From Paenibacillus sp. EZ-K15 (GTDB lineage Bacteria; Bacillota; Bacilli; Paenibacillales; Paenibacillaceae): a DNA stretch of 64,000 nucleotides. Made by a program: the position numbers and the translations under genes. The first letter of the stretch is position 1. Every line of letters begins with the position of its first letter. The stretch lies in assembly GCF_002573715.1 (NCBI RefSeq), contig NZ_PDHM01000016.1, forward strand, positions 599,649 to 663,648. Direction: 5' to 3'. Below are positions 23,851 through 33,173 of the stretch, one piece after another. The notes under the pieces were generated by a model, which made no database searches, was not told the DNA's origin, and was given only the letters and a program-made list of their open reading frames with translations.

Positions 23851-26445
23851 CTATACAGTCGATATATCTTTTGTAGGCGATATGACATTGCGGACAACTT
23901 GAGTCACTTGTGCGTCCTTCAACACATCGAGTTCGGGTAAGCGGGATAAAAGAGCTATTAGCTGATGATCGTGATAACAAAGCGAATCCGCGACAAAGTG
24001 ATCAGAATACAGGTGTGGGAAAATGTCGGTTGAACCGCAGTACAGCACATGATCAAATGTGACAAGCGAGAATAAATCGATTCGGTTTGTGAAGTACAGT
24101 TGAGGCCCCACTTTGCGCGTACCAATTACTTGGTTGCCGTGATATACATGCGTATATACGATGACATACAGATTCTCATCCTCAGTCAATCCTTTGACGA
24201 TTTTCTGCCATCGTCTTGAATTTGTCTCCCATATTTTTTCACCCAGAACCAATGCGAACTGCTTTCCTGGATCTCGGACTCGATTCGCAATATCCTCTGG
24301 CTGATCCGCTAAATGAAAGATGCTGTGGGGACCTTTCGGTGTTCTCCAGGATTTGTTCCATTTCTGTTCATAGTATGCCTTATTATCATTCCATAACGAT
24401 TCGTACACCTGCGGCCTTAATTCTTTAATGGTGGCACTGCCGTAATGATATACAAAAGCATCCTCAACGATAGCCAGACGGTATCCTGCATATCGGACAC
24501 GCTCACAGTAATCATCATCCTCGAACATGCCAATTCCATAGGCCGGATCAAGAGACCCAACTTGTTCCCATACACTCCGTTTTATAGCCACACAGAAAAA
24601 TCCAAGTAAATCGGTATATCTGATTTTCTGACGGTACAGTTCATAAAAATCATGTAACCAACGAGCATCGGCCCCGTATACTGTATCGCCTATGAAATGA
24701 TCAAGCGCTTGATCATTACCCACACAATTGGACATGGGACCCGTCATTCCGATTTGCGGGTCTTCGTGAAATGGCCGAAGCAATCTGGAAATCCAACTGC
24801 CATCTGGTACGATGGTATCGTTGTTTAGCAGAATCATATACTGGCCTGTCGACTTCTGGCATCCAAGTGTGTTGCCTGCGGCAAAACCAAGATTATCAGG
24901 AGACGATATAACTTTAATCAGCGGATTGCTAAGTGTTTTAAGTTGTAGAGAAGTCTGATCCGTTGAGGCATTATCAACAATAACAACTTCCAGGTTAGGA
25001 TAATGCCCCTTATGAAACAGACTGCGAAGACATTGCTCAGTGTAAGACCATTTATTATGAACAACAATAATAACGCTAACCTTGGGGAACAGATGCTGGA
25101 TAATGTATTCGTTCAAAACCTTGTATCTTTGAAACCAGTTATTATGCCGGACGAAATCTTGCCTGCGTTTGATCAACTCCGTACCGGTGTTCTGAAGCGC
25201 TTCTTGAATCGCCTGCTCGAATTCCTCCGGAGTATGTGCTATGGAGACGATATCGGAAGCAATGGCTTCAACCTCTGGAAGGTGGGTAGATACGACAGGT
25301 TTTCCTGCAGCTAGATATTCGTACAGTTTAACAGGATTTGTAGCCTTTGTAAGCATATTCTTCATGAAAGGAATTAACGCAACTTGGAATCGATGTAAAT
25401 AGCTCGGAAGCGTATGATAGGGCTTTTCGCCCAAAAATATTACGTTGTCCAGCTTCTCGATTTGAGAGGTATCACAACCAAAAGTGTGTCCGATCAGAAC
25501 AAATGTCCATTCCGGTCGATTTCTAGCCACTGTTTCGATTAGACGTATATCGAACCAGTCAGAAATCGCTCCATAGTAACCGATTATCGGCTGCTCTATG
25601 GACTCAAGCTCCGTCAAAGGTTCTTCGGGCGGCATCGAAAAGTGAGTAATATCTGCTGCGTTGCGGATAAGTACGGTGGTTGGATTATATTCATTAGCCC
25701 AATCATACAAGTGCTGAGAGGACGTTACGACAAGACCGGCCTCCCGCAGCAGGCGTTCCTCTTGATGAAGCATTTCAGGCTCATTTGTCGAGAATCCCGC
25801 ATGATGATCCATGCAATCATACACGATTTGATGTTGCTCCATAGCCATGACAAGTGGTGTCCAGAACGGCAAATCAACAATGGATACCAATTGGGATATG
25901 CCGAATTTGGCTCGTACGTGCTCAATAGACCATTTCAGGTATTGGATATCCCAATGATTCATCTTATCTTTATATAGATTTAGAGGCTGATTTGCGCACA
26001 GAGTAACGAGCCATACGTTTCGATCGATGTTCTTGATGGTGACGAAGCGGCTTACCTCTTCTTGGGAAGCCTCTTCCTTGCGTAAACCAATGATCTCTGT
26101 TGTTACATAGAAGACACGATGCCCCTGTTGAGCGAATTGTTCCGATAATTGTTGTGGACGTTGCCATCGGAAATGCCAGTCTATGACAGGAAAGCGAATA
26201 ATATCGTATAGGGAAGCTTTCGTTGGCATGATTACCTCCGATACCGGAGGCGCAAAGGATTCAGGAGCAGATACGGATTGAAACGTGGATTGTTGATGAG
26301 TTGATTGTGATAGGGATACCAGAGGTACCGAGTGAACGGACCGTTTCTTCTTGTTCAATTTATGGTTTGATTTCCGAAGCTTGATCTGATGGGGACTGGT
26401 GCGAATCGTCGAAGATCTGCGCCGGTTGTTCGTGATTTTATTCAA
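23851..26445 (-). CDS. Large multi-domain glycosyltransferase (GT-B plus GT2 modules)
   Basis: 864 residues. After a very basic, low-complexity N-terminus (about 1-75, rich in Arg, Lys and Ser) comes a GT-B module (about 80-435) with YDIIRFPVIDWHFRWQRPQQL, YYGAISDWFDIRL and KLYEYLAAGKPVVST. A GT2 module follows (about 450-690) with VSVIIVVHNKWSYTEQCL, VIVDNASTDQT and LNNDTIVPDGSW. The last 140 residues look like the beginning of another GT-B unit without its second half. The TTG start at 26445 has GAGGAGG six bases upstream. The gene is divergent from two DUF2642-like genes, and a sigma-E-like promoter lies about 110 bases upstream of its start. Confidence 0.82.
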   Translation of the reverse strand: MNKITNNRRRSSTIRTSPHQIKLRKSNHKLNKKKRSVHSVPLVSLSQSTHQQSTFQSVSAPESFAPPVSEVIMPTKASLYDIIRFPVIDWHFRWQRPQQLSEQFAQQGHRVFYVTTEIIGLRKEEASQEEVSRFVTIKNIDRNVWLVTLCANQPLNLYKDKMNHWDIQYLKWSIEHVRAKFGISQLVSIVDLPFWTPLVMAMEQHQIVYDCMDHHAGFSTNEPEMLHQEERLLREAGLVVTSSQHLYDWANEYNPTTVLIRNAADITHFSMPPEEPLTELESIEQPIIGYYGAISDWFDIRLIETVARNRPEWTFVLIGHTFGCDTSQIEKLDNVIFLGEKPYHTLPSYLHRFQVALIPFMKNMLTKATNPVKLYEYLAAGKPVVSTHLPEVEAIASDIVSIAHTPEEFEQAIQEALQNTGTELIKRRQDFVRHNNWFQRYKVLNEYIIQHLFPKVSVIIVVHNKWSYTEQCLRSLFHKGHYPNLEVVIVDNASTDQTSLQLKTLSNPLIKVISSPDNLGFAAGNTLGCQKSTGQYMILLNNDTIVPDGSWISRLLRPFHEDPQIGMTGPMSNCVGNDQALDHFIGDTVYGADARWLHDFYELYRQKIRYTDLLGFFCVAIKRSVWEQVGSLDPAYGIGMFEDDDYCERVRYAGYRLAIVEDAFVYHYGSATIKELRPQVYESLWNDNKAYYEQKWNKSWRTPKGPHSIFHLADQPEDIANRVRDPGKQFALVLGEKIWETNSRRWQKIVKGLTEDENLYVIVYTHVYHGNQVIGTRKVGPQLYFTNRIDLFSLVTFDHVLYCGSTDIFPHLYSDHFVADSLCYHDHQLIALLSRLPELDVLKDAQVTQVVRNVISPTKDISTV

Positions 26446-26551
26446 GAGTAGCCTCCTCTCTCGTGTGTGATTGTCTCTTTAACAAAGTATGAATCACCCA
26501 CAGTATCTGTATGGGTAGAACACCATTTGACATTGGATTTATCAAAATGAG

Positions 26552-26578
26552 TGTGTATGGTTCCAGCATTCAAATATC
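26552..26578 (-). promoter_or_regulatory. Candidate sigma-E-type (mother-cell) promoter for the large glycosyltransferase
   Basis: On the minus strand GATATT (26578-26573) and CATACACA (26559-26552) are 13 bases apart, close to the KATATT-N13/14-CATACANT form of sigma-E promoters. It would give a leader of roughly 100 bases. On the other strand CATATTGTA (26659-26667), which has the CATA-N3-TA form of sigma-K -10 boxes, precedes the DUF2642-like gene, but no clear -35 partner is seen. Confidence 0.4.
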
Positions 26579-26697
26579 TTGGAGGAGGATATATAGATCT
26601 ATGCTGTAGGCCGTTTTCTTATCTTTGGCTATTTGAGTTTCCATTGTTATGATTTATACATATTGTACCAGTGACTACATGGAGGGAGGCCGCTAGT

Positions 26698-27093
26698 GTG
26701 AGAAGATATTGGAACCGAAGCCATCCAAACGATTGCAAGGTCATTAAAGGTAAGAGAAAACATAAGCATGCTAAAAAATCTATCCCGGTATTGAGCAAGC
26801 TGAGTAGGTTGCGCTGGAGACTGATTAAGAGCATTTCTCAGATCAAATTACAGCTCAGACGACTTACCATGCGGGTAAATACACTTCAGAAGCAAGTAGA
26901 AAGCAGCTATGGGGCGCGAGGTAATGTCATTGCCTATTTAAGATCGCGACTTAATACACGTATAACGATCGAAACTCCTGCAGGTCCAATTTTCGGTACA
27001 TTGGTATCTATTGGAGAAGATTATATTCAAATCACGGAGCCTAACGGAAGCATTGCCATTATACCGCAACGTGGTATCTTATCCATTGAATAA
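26698..27093 (+). CDS. DUF2642-like protein with basic N-terminal arm
   Basis: 131 residues. The first 75 are strongly basic and helical (KGKRKHKHAKKSIPVLSK and LRWRLIKSISQIKLQLRRL), ending in a short coiled-coil stretch. The C-terminal 60 form a small beta-domain, NVIAYLRSRLNTRITIETPAGPIFGTLVSIGEDYIQITEP, resembling the Sm-like DUF2642/YuzF domain that also occurs in CotB-like spore coat proteins. The GTG at 26698 lies eight bases after GGAGGGAGG, so I prefer it to the GTG at 26671. It is followed 24 bases later by a second protein with the same type of domain, within the glycosyltransferase island. Confidence 0.7.
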   Translation: MRRYWNRSHPNDCKVIKGKRKHKHAKKSIPVLSKLSRLRWRLIKSISQIKLQLRRLTMRVNTLQKQVESSYGARGNVIAYLRSRLNTRITIETPAGPIFGTLVSIGEDYIQITEPNGSIAIIPQRGILSIE

Positions 27094-27117
27094 TGATAAA
27101 TAGGGAGGGAAGAGAGG

Positions 27118-27321
27118 ATGGATTTTTCGGAGATATTGGCAACTTTCCTTGGTAGGACGGTAGAGGTAATCCAGGCCAATCAGTTCCTTCAAGGACAATT
27201 ATTATCAGCTACAGCTGGATTGATCACGGTACAGGTAGTAAGCTCAAATTATTTGCCAACATCAAGACAGGTTACCATAATTAACGATAATATATCGTTA
27301 GTCCGTATACTTCCTCAGTGA
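27118..27321 (+). CDS. Small DUF2642-like protein
   Basis: 67 residues, essentially one Sm-like beta-domain: MDFSEILATFLGRTVEVIQA, then FLQGQLLSATAGLITVQVV and DNISLVRILPQ. It looks like a short paralogue of the C-terminal domain of the preceding gene. The ATG follows AGGGAGGG about eight bases upstream. Spore coat association is inferred from relatives of this domain and not shown by this sequence. Confidence 0.65.
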   Translation: MDFSEILATFLGRTVEVIQANQFLQGQLLSATAGLITVQVVSSNYLPTSRQVTIINDNISLVRILPQ

Positions 27322-27362
27322 TTTCTCAAATGGTGAACTTTACAAGATCTATTTCGATAAAT

Positions 27363-28670
27363 CTAATTCAATATGTCGCTTATGGCGTTCTTCCATTTCT
27401 CATAGTAATTAAGATGCCGATGTGTCATGCTGGAGCTTCTTAACCTTCTATGATAGAGCGGTTGAGGAACATGATGAACCGGATGGAAGCAGGATACCTT
27501 AGATAACATCTCGATATCTTCGTATAGACGTCCTTCGAAAGGGACCATGGTGTTCCAACCTCCTACCTGCTTGAGTATAGAGACGTTGAACATTCTTGGG
27601 GCGACTGCAACGGCTTCCGCGAGGAGTTGCCTGGAGGAGAAATGGGATGGTCCAGTTCTGATACCTTGGTAAAGGAGCTGTTTATTCATCCGCTCAAGCC
27701 ATTCAACATGATTCGCATAGAATACACCAACATTCCGCTCCTTACATGCTTCATGTAGAAGGACTTCCAGACAATCAGGTGACATCCAATCATCGGCATC
27801 CAACTCAAGAAACCAGGAACCCCTCGCCATTTGAAGTGCTCTATTCAGGGCATGAGCTTTACCCAGGTTTTGATTTTGTCTCACTGTATTTATTCTTGAA
27901 TCAACAGGGAGTCTCGCCAGAATACTTGAAGTATCATCACTTGAACCGTCATCGACAATGATCAGCTCCCAAGCTGTGATCGTCTGTGATAATACGGAGC
28001 GAATAGCCCATGGCAAGTATTCACCGTCGTTATACGTGCATAGAGCAATGGTAACTATTGGAGAGTTTTGTCTTTCATCTATATACTGAACACGGGATGA
28101 AGCATGGAGAAGCGGGGAGATTGCGTTCCATTCCTCAGCTTCCCTCATCCAAGCAGGGGCAGCGCGTTGATGGTATAGGATCCCATCGGAATCAACTTCC
28201 GTCCATTCATATCGGGTGGACAGCTGGATCTGTTTATCGATCAACACGTACTTCTGGAATGGCAGCTGTTCTTTTGTCGTAAAACCCGGTATCTGCCCAT
28301 TCATGACCATCTCCGTGCGCCATAACAGGGGTCCACGGGGAAAAGGGGAGGATGGAAGATGACTGTGGTTGGATAGTGCCGGTTGACCTGTAATAGAAAC
28401 GGGATTCATGATGCAGCCGGCTGAGCGGTCACTGCATGTACTAAGCCATCGTTCGATTTCTTTGTTTGCATGTGGCTGAACAGAATCTCCCGCATAGAGG
28501 GTCATGAACCACGGATCAATCTCCAGGGATAGCGTCTCATTCATGATCGCTGCAGCCTCTTCTTCGCTAGGGATCACTATAGATTGGGCATATGAAAATA
28601 CACGTTGAACCGAGGACGCGGTATTTTCGCTTAAATGAGGATATAAACCTGGAAGAATAAACACCAGCAT
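27363..28670 (-). CDS. Glycosyltransferase with C-terminal GT2 domain
   Basis: 435 residues. The first 200 are not a recognised catalytic domain (it opens MLVFILPGLYPHLSENTA). The GT2 domain starts near residue 205: VTIALCTYNDGEYLPWAIRSVL, LIIVDDGSSDDTS, then FLELDADDWMSPDC for the metal site and PQPLYHRRLRSSSMTHRH near the end. The ATG at 28670 follows AAGGAG at nine bases. Upstream on its own strand CATACGATA (28756-28748) has the form of a sigma-K -10 box, although the -35 AC is missing. It is the last member of the glycosyltransferase island. Confidence 0.82.
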   Translation of the reverse strand: MLVFILPGLYPHLSENTASSVQRVFSYAQSIVIPSEEEAAAIMNETLSLEIDPWFMTLYAGDSVQPHANKEIERWLSTCSDRSAGCIMNPVSITGQPALSNHSHLPSSPFPRGPLLWRTEMVMNGQIPGFTTKEQLPFQKYVLIDKQIQLSTRYEWTEVDSDGILYHQRAAPAWMREAEEWNAISPLLHASSRVQYIDERQNSPIVTIALCTYNDGEYLPWAIRSVLSQTITAWELIIVDDGSSDDTSSILARLPVDSRINTVRQNQNLGKAHALNRALQMARGSWFLELDADDWMSPDCLEVLLHEACKERNVGVFYANHVEWLERMNKQLLYQGIRTGPSHFSSRQLLAEAVAVAPRMFNVSILKQVGGWNTMVPFEGRLYEDIEMLSKVSCFHPVHHVPQPLYHRRLRSSSMTHRHLNYYEKWKNAISDILN

Positions 28671-28880
28671 GGCCGTTCAGCTCCTTACTGTATTCTTATC
28701 TTAGTTGTTACCAAATGGAATCTAAATGGAATTAACCCAATCCTGGTTATCGTATGCCCACATGCGCATGGGGGATACAACTGGCCAATAACATACTCTA
28801 AGTTGCGACGCTCTAGTAAATCGGGAATAATAGAGCCTAGAGGCAAAAGCCGAAACCTGGGATGGGGGAAATTGAATCAG

Positions 28881-30692
28881 ATGAAATCGACTTATAGTCA
28901 AATTATTCAGCAAGCTCAAGGATTTGCACGCTCTGTGCACGAGCGGGATGCAAGCGGTCATGATTGGTGGCATGTGCAGCGTGTCACCCGCATCGCCCGA
29001 CTCCTGGCGTATCTTGAAGGCGCGAATCCATACATATGTGAATTGTCAGCCTATCTCCATGACGTAGCTGACGAGAAGCTGAATGAATCAAAGGAAGCAG
29101 GTTACGAGCGGGTTCAGCAGTGGTTGAAGCAAGCCGGTGTGGAAGCATCTGACCAGAAAACCGTGTTGGAGATTATCAGCACGATGTCATTCTCTGGCGG
29201 AACGGGGAGCGCCATGCGTACATTGGAAGGGCAAATTGTACAGGATGCAGATCGTCTGGATGCGATTGGTACGATCGGAATTGCCCGTACATTTGCTTAT
29301 TCCGGATGGAAGGGACAAAGCATGTATGATCCATTCATTCCACTTCGGGAGCAAATGACAAGAGAGGAATATCGAAAAGGCAAAAGCACGGCCATTAACC
29401 ACTTCTATGAAAAGCTATTAAAGCTGAAGGACAAGATGAATACGGAATCGGCAAGGCTGCTGGCAGATGGCAAGCATCAAAGTCTCGAGCTCTTTCTCCA
29501 GTTGTTCGATAAAGAGTGGGCAATGGGGAATGAAGCCTACCTGCACGAATCCCCGATTCATCGCGGGAATGTATCGCGTGTCCATATTGCCTTCGATGAT
29601 TCAACGGCAGGGTCGTTAAAGATGCTGCTGCGCTCGAAACCGGGAGAAATCGTAGTTACATTGGGCAATGACCTTATGGTTGGGCCGCTTCCGAAGGACG
29701 ATGACTACTCCCGTTGGTTCTCTACCCGAAATAAGTGGTTTGGGGAACGATATAGCACTGGGCATGCCGAAGACAGAAAATTAACGATGTTGCAAGCAGC
29801 CTTCGCTTGGCTCACCTGGCCCCAGCAGCTGAGCGAGATGCCGTGCTTGATATGGGCAGGAGATTCTGCCTCGGAACAACTAGGCTTACGTAGGTTGTTG
29901 TCTTTGATACCAGATCATCCTGATGTCATATTGGTGAATGCGACAAGTATTCTTCACAAGCAGAACCCGAACATTTGGTATCGGGGGACGTTTGAGTTGG
30001 CTTTGGATAAACTTCAAATGGTGCTGGAAACAGTCGAGCATGTTCCATTGTCGCCGCAAGATCAGGCTGGCTATCGTGCGGACTGGCAGCGTCTCGTATG
30101 CGATGATGGGGCTTTGCGCGTGCTTCAAGGCGAGGAGTTACGCACCGTTTCTGAATCTTACTATGATGCAGATATACTGCAAGCCGCTTATCGTCTTGAG
30201 GCTAGACATGGGTTCTTCAAGAAATCAGCCCGCATTATTGGCGAGGTGATCGGAATGGGTGAATTAACCGTTTCCGACTCTTTTATCGAGTATCGGGTTC
30301 GTCATCTGATTCAGGAAGGTGCTTTAACCTATAACGGCGAGCTGACAGCGATGCGAAACTACAGCATCTCTCTTGTAGATGCATCGACTCCCGAGGAGCG
30401 GTGGACCCATGCACAGCGCCTGGCCAAGGTCGTGAAGCTGAAGTCGCTGATGAGTGAGATGATGGAGATCCATTTTGCAGAAAGAGGTCTCATGGAAGAA
30501 ATACGTCAGCTGGATGCAGTGGGTCTGGGTTTATCGGTATCCTCCGATCTGGAAGCTTTTACGAGCAGCATGCAATCTCAAATCGATAGCCTATTGAGCA
30601 CGTATCAACAGCATCAAGAACAACGTGTGTCCTTCATGGGTTCCCTGGAGAAGGTGTTAACCCAGATCAATGAAACGACTCCTAAAGAATAG
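28881..30692 (+). CDS. HD-domain phosphohydrolase fused to DUF1835/DUF3658
   Basis: 603 residues. The N-terminal 215 are an HD hydrolase of the YedJ/YpgQ kind: HDWWHVQRVTRIARLLAYLEG, the HD pair in YLHDVADEKL, and IVQDADRLDAIGTIGIARTFAYSG. From about residue 235 follows a DUF1835 domain (VHIAFDDSTAGSLKMLL, GDLMVGPL-like LGNDLMVGPLP) and a DUF3658-like helical region (LRVLQGEELRTVSESYYDADIL), then a coiled-coil C-terminus. HD proteins of this type hydrolyse nucleotides; DUF1835 has no firm function. The start at 28881 is the first Met before the HD fold with a G-rich site upstream. Confidence 0.78.
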   Translation: MKSTYSQIIQQAQGFARSVHERDASGHDWWHVQRVTRIARLLAYLEGANPYICELSAYLHDVADEKLNESKEAGYERVQQWLKQAGVEASDQKTVLEIISTMSFSGGTGSAMRTLEGQIVQDADRLDAIGTIGIARTFAYSGWKGQSMYDPFIPLREQMTREEYRKGKSTAINHFYEKLLKLKDKMNTESARLLADGKHQSLELFLQLFDKEWAMGNEAYLHESPIHRGNVSRVHIAFDDSTAGSLKMLLRSKPGEIVVTLGNDLMVGPLPKDDDYSRWFSTRNKWFGERYSTGHAEDRKLTMLQAAFAWLTWPQQLSEMPCLIWAGDSASEQLGLRRLLSLIPDHPDVILVNATSILHKQNPNIWYRGTFELALDKLQMVLETVEHVPLSPQDQAGYRADWQRLVCDDGALRVLQGEELRTVSESYYDADILQAAYRLEARHGFFKKSARIIGEVIGMGELTVSDSFIEYRVRHLIQEGALTYNGELTAMRNYSISLVDASTPEERWTHAQRLAKVVKLKSLMSEMMEIHFAERGLMEEIRQLDAVGLGLSVSSDLEAFTSSMQSQIDSLLSTYQQHQEQRVSFMGSLEKVLTQINETTPKE

Positions 30693-30767
30693 ATTAAGCA
30701 TTTTCGTACGAGGTTGGAATCGTTATATCATTCAGACGGAGAAATGAAAGTGGAAAGCGGTGGAGAC

Positions 30768-31838
30768 ATGTTATTTACGGAGCAGCAGATTCAAACCATA
30801 AGAGAACAAGCGCTTGGGATGGACAAGCATCGACAAGTAACGCCCGAAGTGCTGGCAACGATATACGATCATCGTTTATTTCATTTGTTTGTGCCCGATG
30901 AGCTTGAAGGACGAATGACCTCTCTGCCGGAGGCTGCACGCATTTTTCAGGAGACTGCCAGGATCGACGGTAACCTGGGATGGCTGGTTACGATTGGAGC
31001 AGGTGGAGGATTCTTCGCGGCACTGATGAGCCAGGAGGTGAGTCGCCGCGTATTTGCACATCGAGAAGCGGTGATTGCGGGCAGCGGGATGCCGACAGCT
31101 ACGGCAAGACAGGTGGACGGCGGATATATTGTGAACGGCAGCTGGAAGTATTGCAGCGGCTCTACCTATGCAACGACCTTTACAGCCAATGCGGTTATCG
31201 AACCAGATACGATACAAGATGCAGCTGACGTACCGACTGCGGATCAGGACGAGCCTCCTATTCGATCCTTTATCCTGAATCCTGATCAAATCGAGATTCT
31301 GGAGGATTGGAATGCCTTCGGACTGCGGGCAACGGCGAGTCATACGATATCCGCTGTGGATGCGTTCGTGCCGGTGGAGATGACGTTCTCCCTTACGGAA
31401 ACCCAAGGGTATGAGAACGAAACAATCTATCAATATCCCTTCCTTCCGTTTGCCCAAGTATCTTTTGCTGGAGTCGCCGTTGGCATCGCCGAGCATTTCC
31501 TTGAAGCAGCAGAATCACTTGCGGCACAGAAAGGGAGCTCTTCTCATGTGATCGGCAAGCTGGAGGAGCGTAAAGCAATGTTGGAGCAATCCGTTTCGGA
31601 TTTTTATGAGACGGTGGAGGGCTCATGGGAGGAGCTGCTGAGTAACGGTGGATTATCGAATTCAACAGAAGCAGAGGTAACCACCCGAAGCGTAGCAGCA
31701 GCCCAAACAGCATTATCTTGCGGCCAGCAGGTGTTCCCGCTGTTGGGTTTATCCGCTGCGAAGGAAGACGCCGAAATCAATCGCTGCTGGAGGGATCTTC
31801 AGACGGCATGCTCGCATGCGCTGCTAAGAAACTTCTGA
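30768..31838 (+). CDS. Acyl-CoA dehydrogenase-like flavoprotein (DszC/HpaB-like monooxygenase class)
   Basis: 356 residues. It follows the acyl-CoA dehydrogenase layout: helical N-terminus with FQETARIDGNLGWLVTIGAGGG, a middle beta-domain GGYIVNGSWKYCSGSTYATTF, the segment DWNAFGLRATASHTISAVDAFVP, and a helical C-terminus. The catalytic glutamate of true dehydrogenases is not obvious, so a flavin-dependent oxygenase of the DszC/HpaB type is as likely. The start is uncertain: ATG 30768 is used, but ATG 30744 (eight residues longer) is possible. It follows the HD-DUF1835 gene and ends at a terminator. Confidence 0.75.
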   Translation: MLFTEQQIQTIREQALGMDKHRQVTPEVLATIYDHRLFHLFVPDELEGRMTSLPEAARIFQETARIDGNLGWLVTIGAGGGFFAALMSQEVSRRVFAHREAVIAGSGMPTATARQVDGGYIVNGSWKYCSGSTYATTFTANAVIEPDTIQDAADVPTADQDEPPIRSFILNPDQIEILEDWNAFGLRATASHTISAVDAFVPVEMTFSLTETQGYENETIYQYPFLPFAQVSFAGVAVGIAEHFLEAAESLAAQKGSSSHVIGKLEERKAMLEQSVSDFYETVEGSWEELLSNGGLSNSTEAEVTTRSVAAAQTALSCGQQVFPLLGLSAAKEDAEINRCWRDLQTACSHALLRNF

Positions 31839-31880
31839 CGGAGAAGTAAACCATGGAGATGTATAACCCATATAGAAGTA

Positions 31881-31922
31881 AAACCATGAGCCGCATACCA
31901 AGCAGCTCATGGTTTTTATGTT
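31881..31922 (+). terminator. Rho-independent terminator
   Basis: Perfect 11-base arms AAACCATGAGC / GCTCATGGTTT with a 13-base loop, followed by TTATGTTTT. Ends the acyl-CoA-dehydrogenase-like gene. Confidence 0.85.
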
Positions 31923-32060
31923 TTGGCTTAGCCAGAGATGTCTTCATTCGCTTCAGACTTCCTGACGGTACGACAATTCCGAACAGGCAGCAGCTGTTTC
32001 CGAAGTCCCAGTGGATCAAGCGTTTTATGGGCAGAAAAACCCATTAGGGCCTTTTCCATA

Positions 32061-33167
32061 TTATCGAAACTTTCCGTAATCTTTAATGTGCACATCAAAC
32101 GTGCATTCCACCGGCAGCTTTTGAAACTCCTGCCGCCAGTTCATTTTTTTCCATTGTTCATAACCAACCCGATTACGAACATAACTGCCGATTCCGAGAT
32201 TATCCACCTGATGTTTTTTCATCAACGCAATTATGGCATCGCCTTTTTTTGAAATATATTGACTGATTCGCTGCTCCAGCTCACGCCGTTCCCGGTCGTT
32301 ATTTAACCTAGCATCTCCGATGTATTCCAGAACAGAGCCGGTAACCTTCACATGATACGTAACCTTCTCAACGCCTTGCACTCCGCGGGTGACTTTGACT
32401 TTTCGTGTGCTGATCAATGAACTGAACATGACGGTTTCCTTCTTGCCGTTAATCTCCGTCAGATCAATATTAATTTGGCCTTCTCTGAATTTGCCTTTAA
32501 GAAAAGCGAAGACCAGAGCGTCCTGAGATTCGATCTTTGTAACATAACGATCATCTCTAAATAACGCGATGCCATTCGTCGTAATGAAATTTTCTCCATG
32601 CTTCTTAAGAATCGGAGCAACCGGATCTACACCCTGATCGAAAAAATCCCTGGCAAAGTTAAATAACGTGACCTTTGGAATGGTTTGTCCGAATGCTTCC
32701 TTCTCAAGCAGCATATCAATATATCGGCCGGTCCGCGGATGCTGCTTGTAATCGTCAATCAACAATTCTCCTGCATTGCCTTCAACCACGCTGATTTTTA
32801 CCTGTGAAGAGATGGAAGGATCCCGAAACAAGGTATCCAGATGACCGTGCAGTCCGTTTTCCGCCATCGAAATACCGAACAGCACATTACGCAATTGTCC
32901 GCTCACCAGCAACATCCCCGTTTGTCTGGACATGATCATTCTCGCTTCCTTGCTGCTCTTGGCTGTTGCTGTCAGCACTTCGCGCTTAGCGGAAGTCTCC
33001 GGATCCGCTTGGGGTATGGAGACCGAGAAGCTTAACTCGCCATTCGGGAGCAAATCATAGCTGGTCGTTTGGATAAATCCAAGATCTTCCAAAATGCGTT
33101 GATCCCCACAGCCTGATATAAGGAATATACACAGCAGGAGGAGCAAACACGTACATTTTTTTAACAT
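32061..33167 (-). CDS. Ger(x)C-family spore germination lipoprotein (receptor subunit C)
   Basis: 368 residues with a signal peptide and lipobox LISGC. The opening after the lipid cysteine, GDQRILEDLGFIQTTSYDLL, and the C-terminal FDVHIKDYGKFR fit the Ger(x)C family. This subunit is anchored on the outer face of the spore inner membrane and joins the A and B subunits in the germinant receptor. It is the last gene of an A-B-C operon, six bases after the B subunit gene. Confidence 0.9.
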   Translation of the reverse strand: MLKKCTCLLLLLCIFLISGCGDQRILEDLGFIQTTSYDLLPNGELSFSVSIPQADPETSAKREVLTATAKSSKEARMIMSRQTGMLLVSGQLRNVLFGISMAENGLHGHLDTLFRDPSISSQVKISVVEGNAGELLIDDYKQHPRTGRYIDMLLEKEAFGQTIPKVTLFNFARDFFDQGVDPVAPILKKHGENFITTNGIALFRDDRYVTKIESQDALVFAFLKGKFREGQINIDLTEINGKKETVMFSSLISTRKVKVTRGVQGVEKVTYHVKVTGSVLEYIGDARLNNDRERRELEQRISQYISKKGDAIIALMKKHQVDNLGIGSYVRNRVGYEQWKKMNWRQEFQKLPVECTFDVHIKDYGKFR

Positions 33168-33173
33168 ATCACA

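Noticed and set aside
30876..31496. 206-codon open frame antisense to the acyl-CoA-dehydrogenase-like gene
   Set aside because: Shadow of a real gene: the sense frame has full domain structure, while the antisense frame is rich in Arg, Cys and His with no domain.
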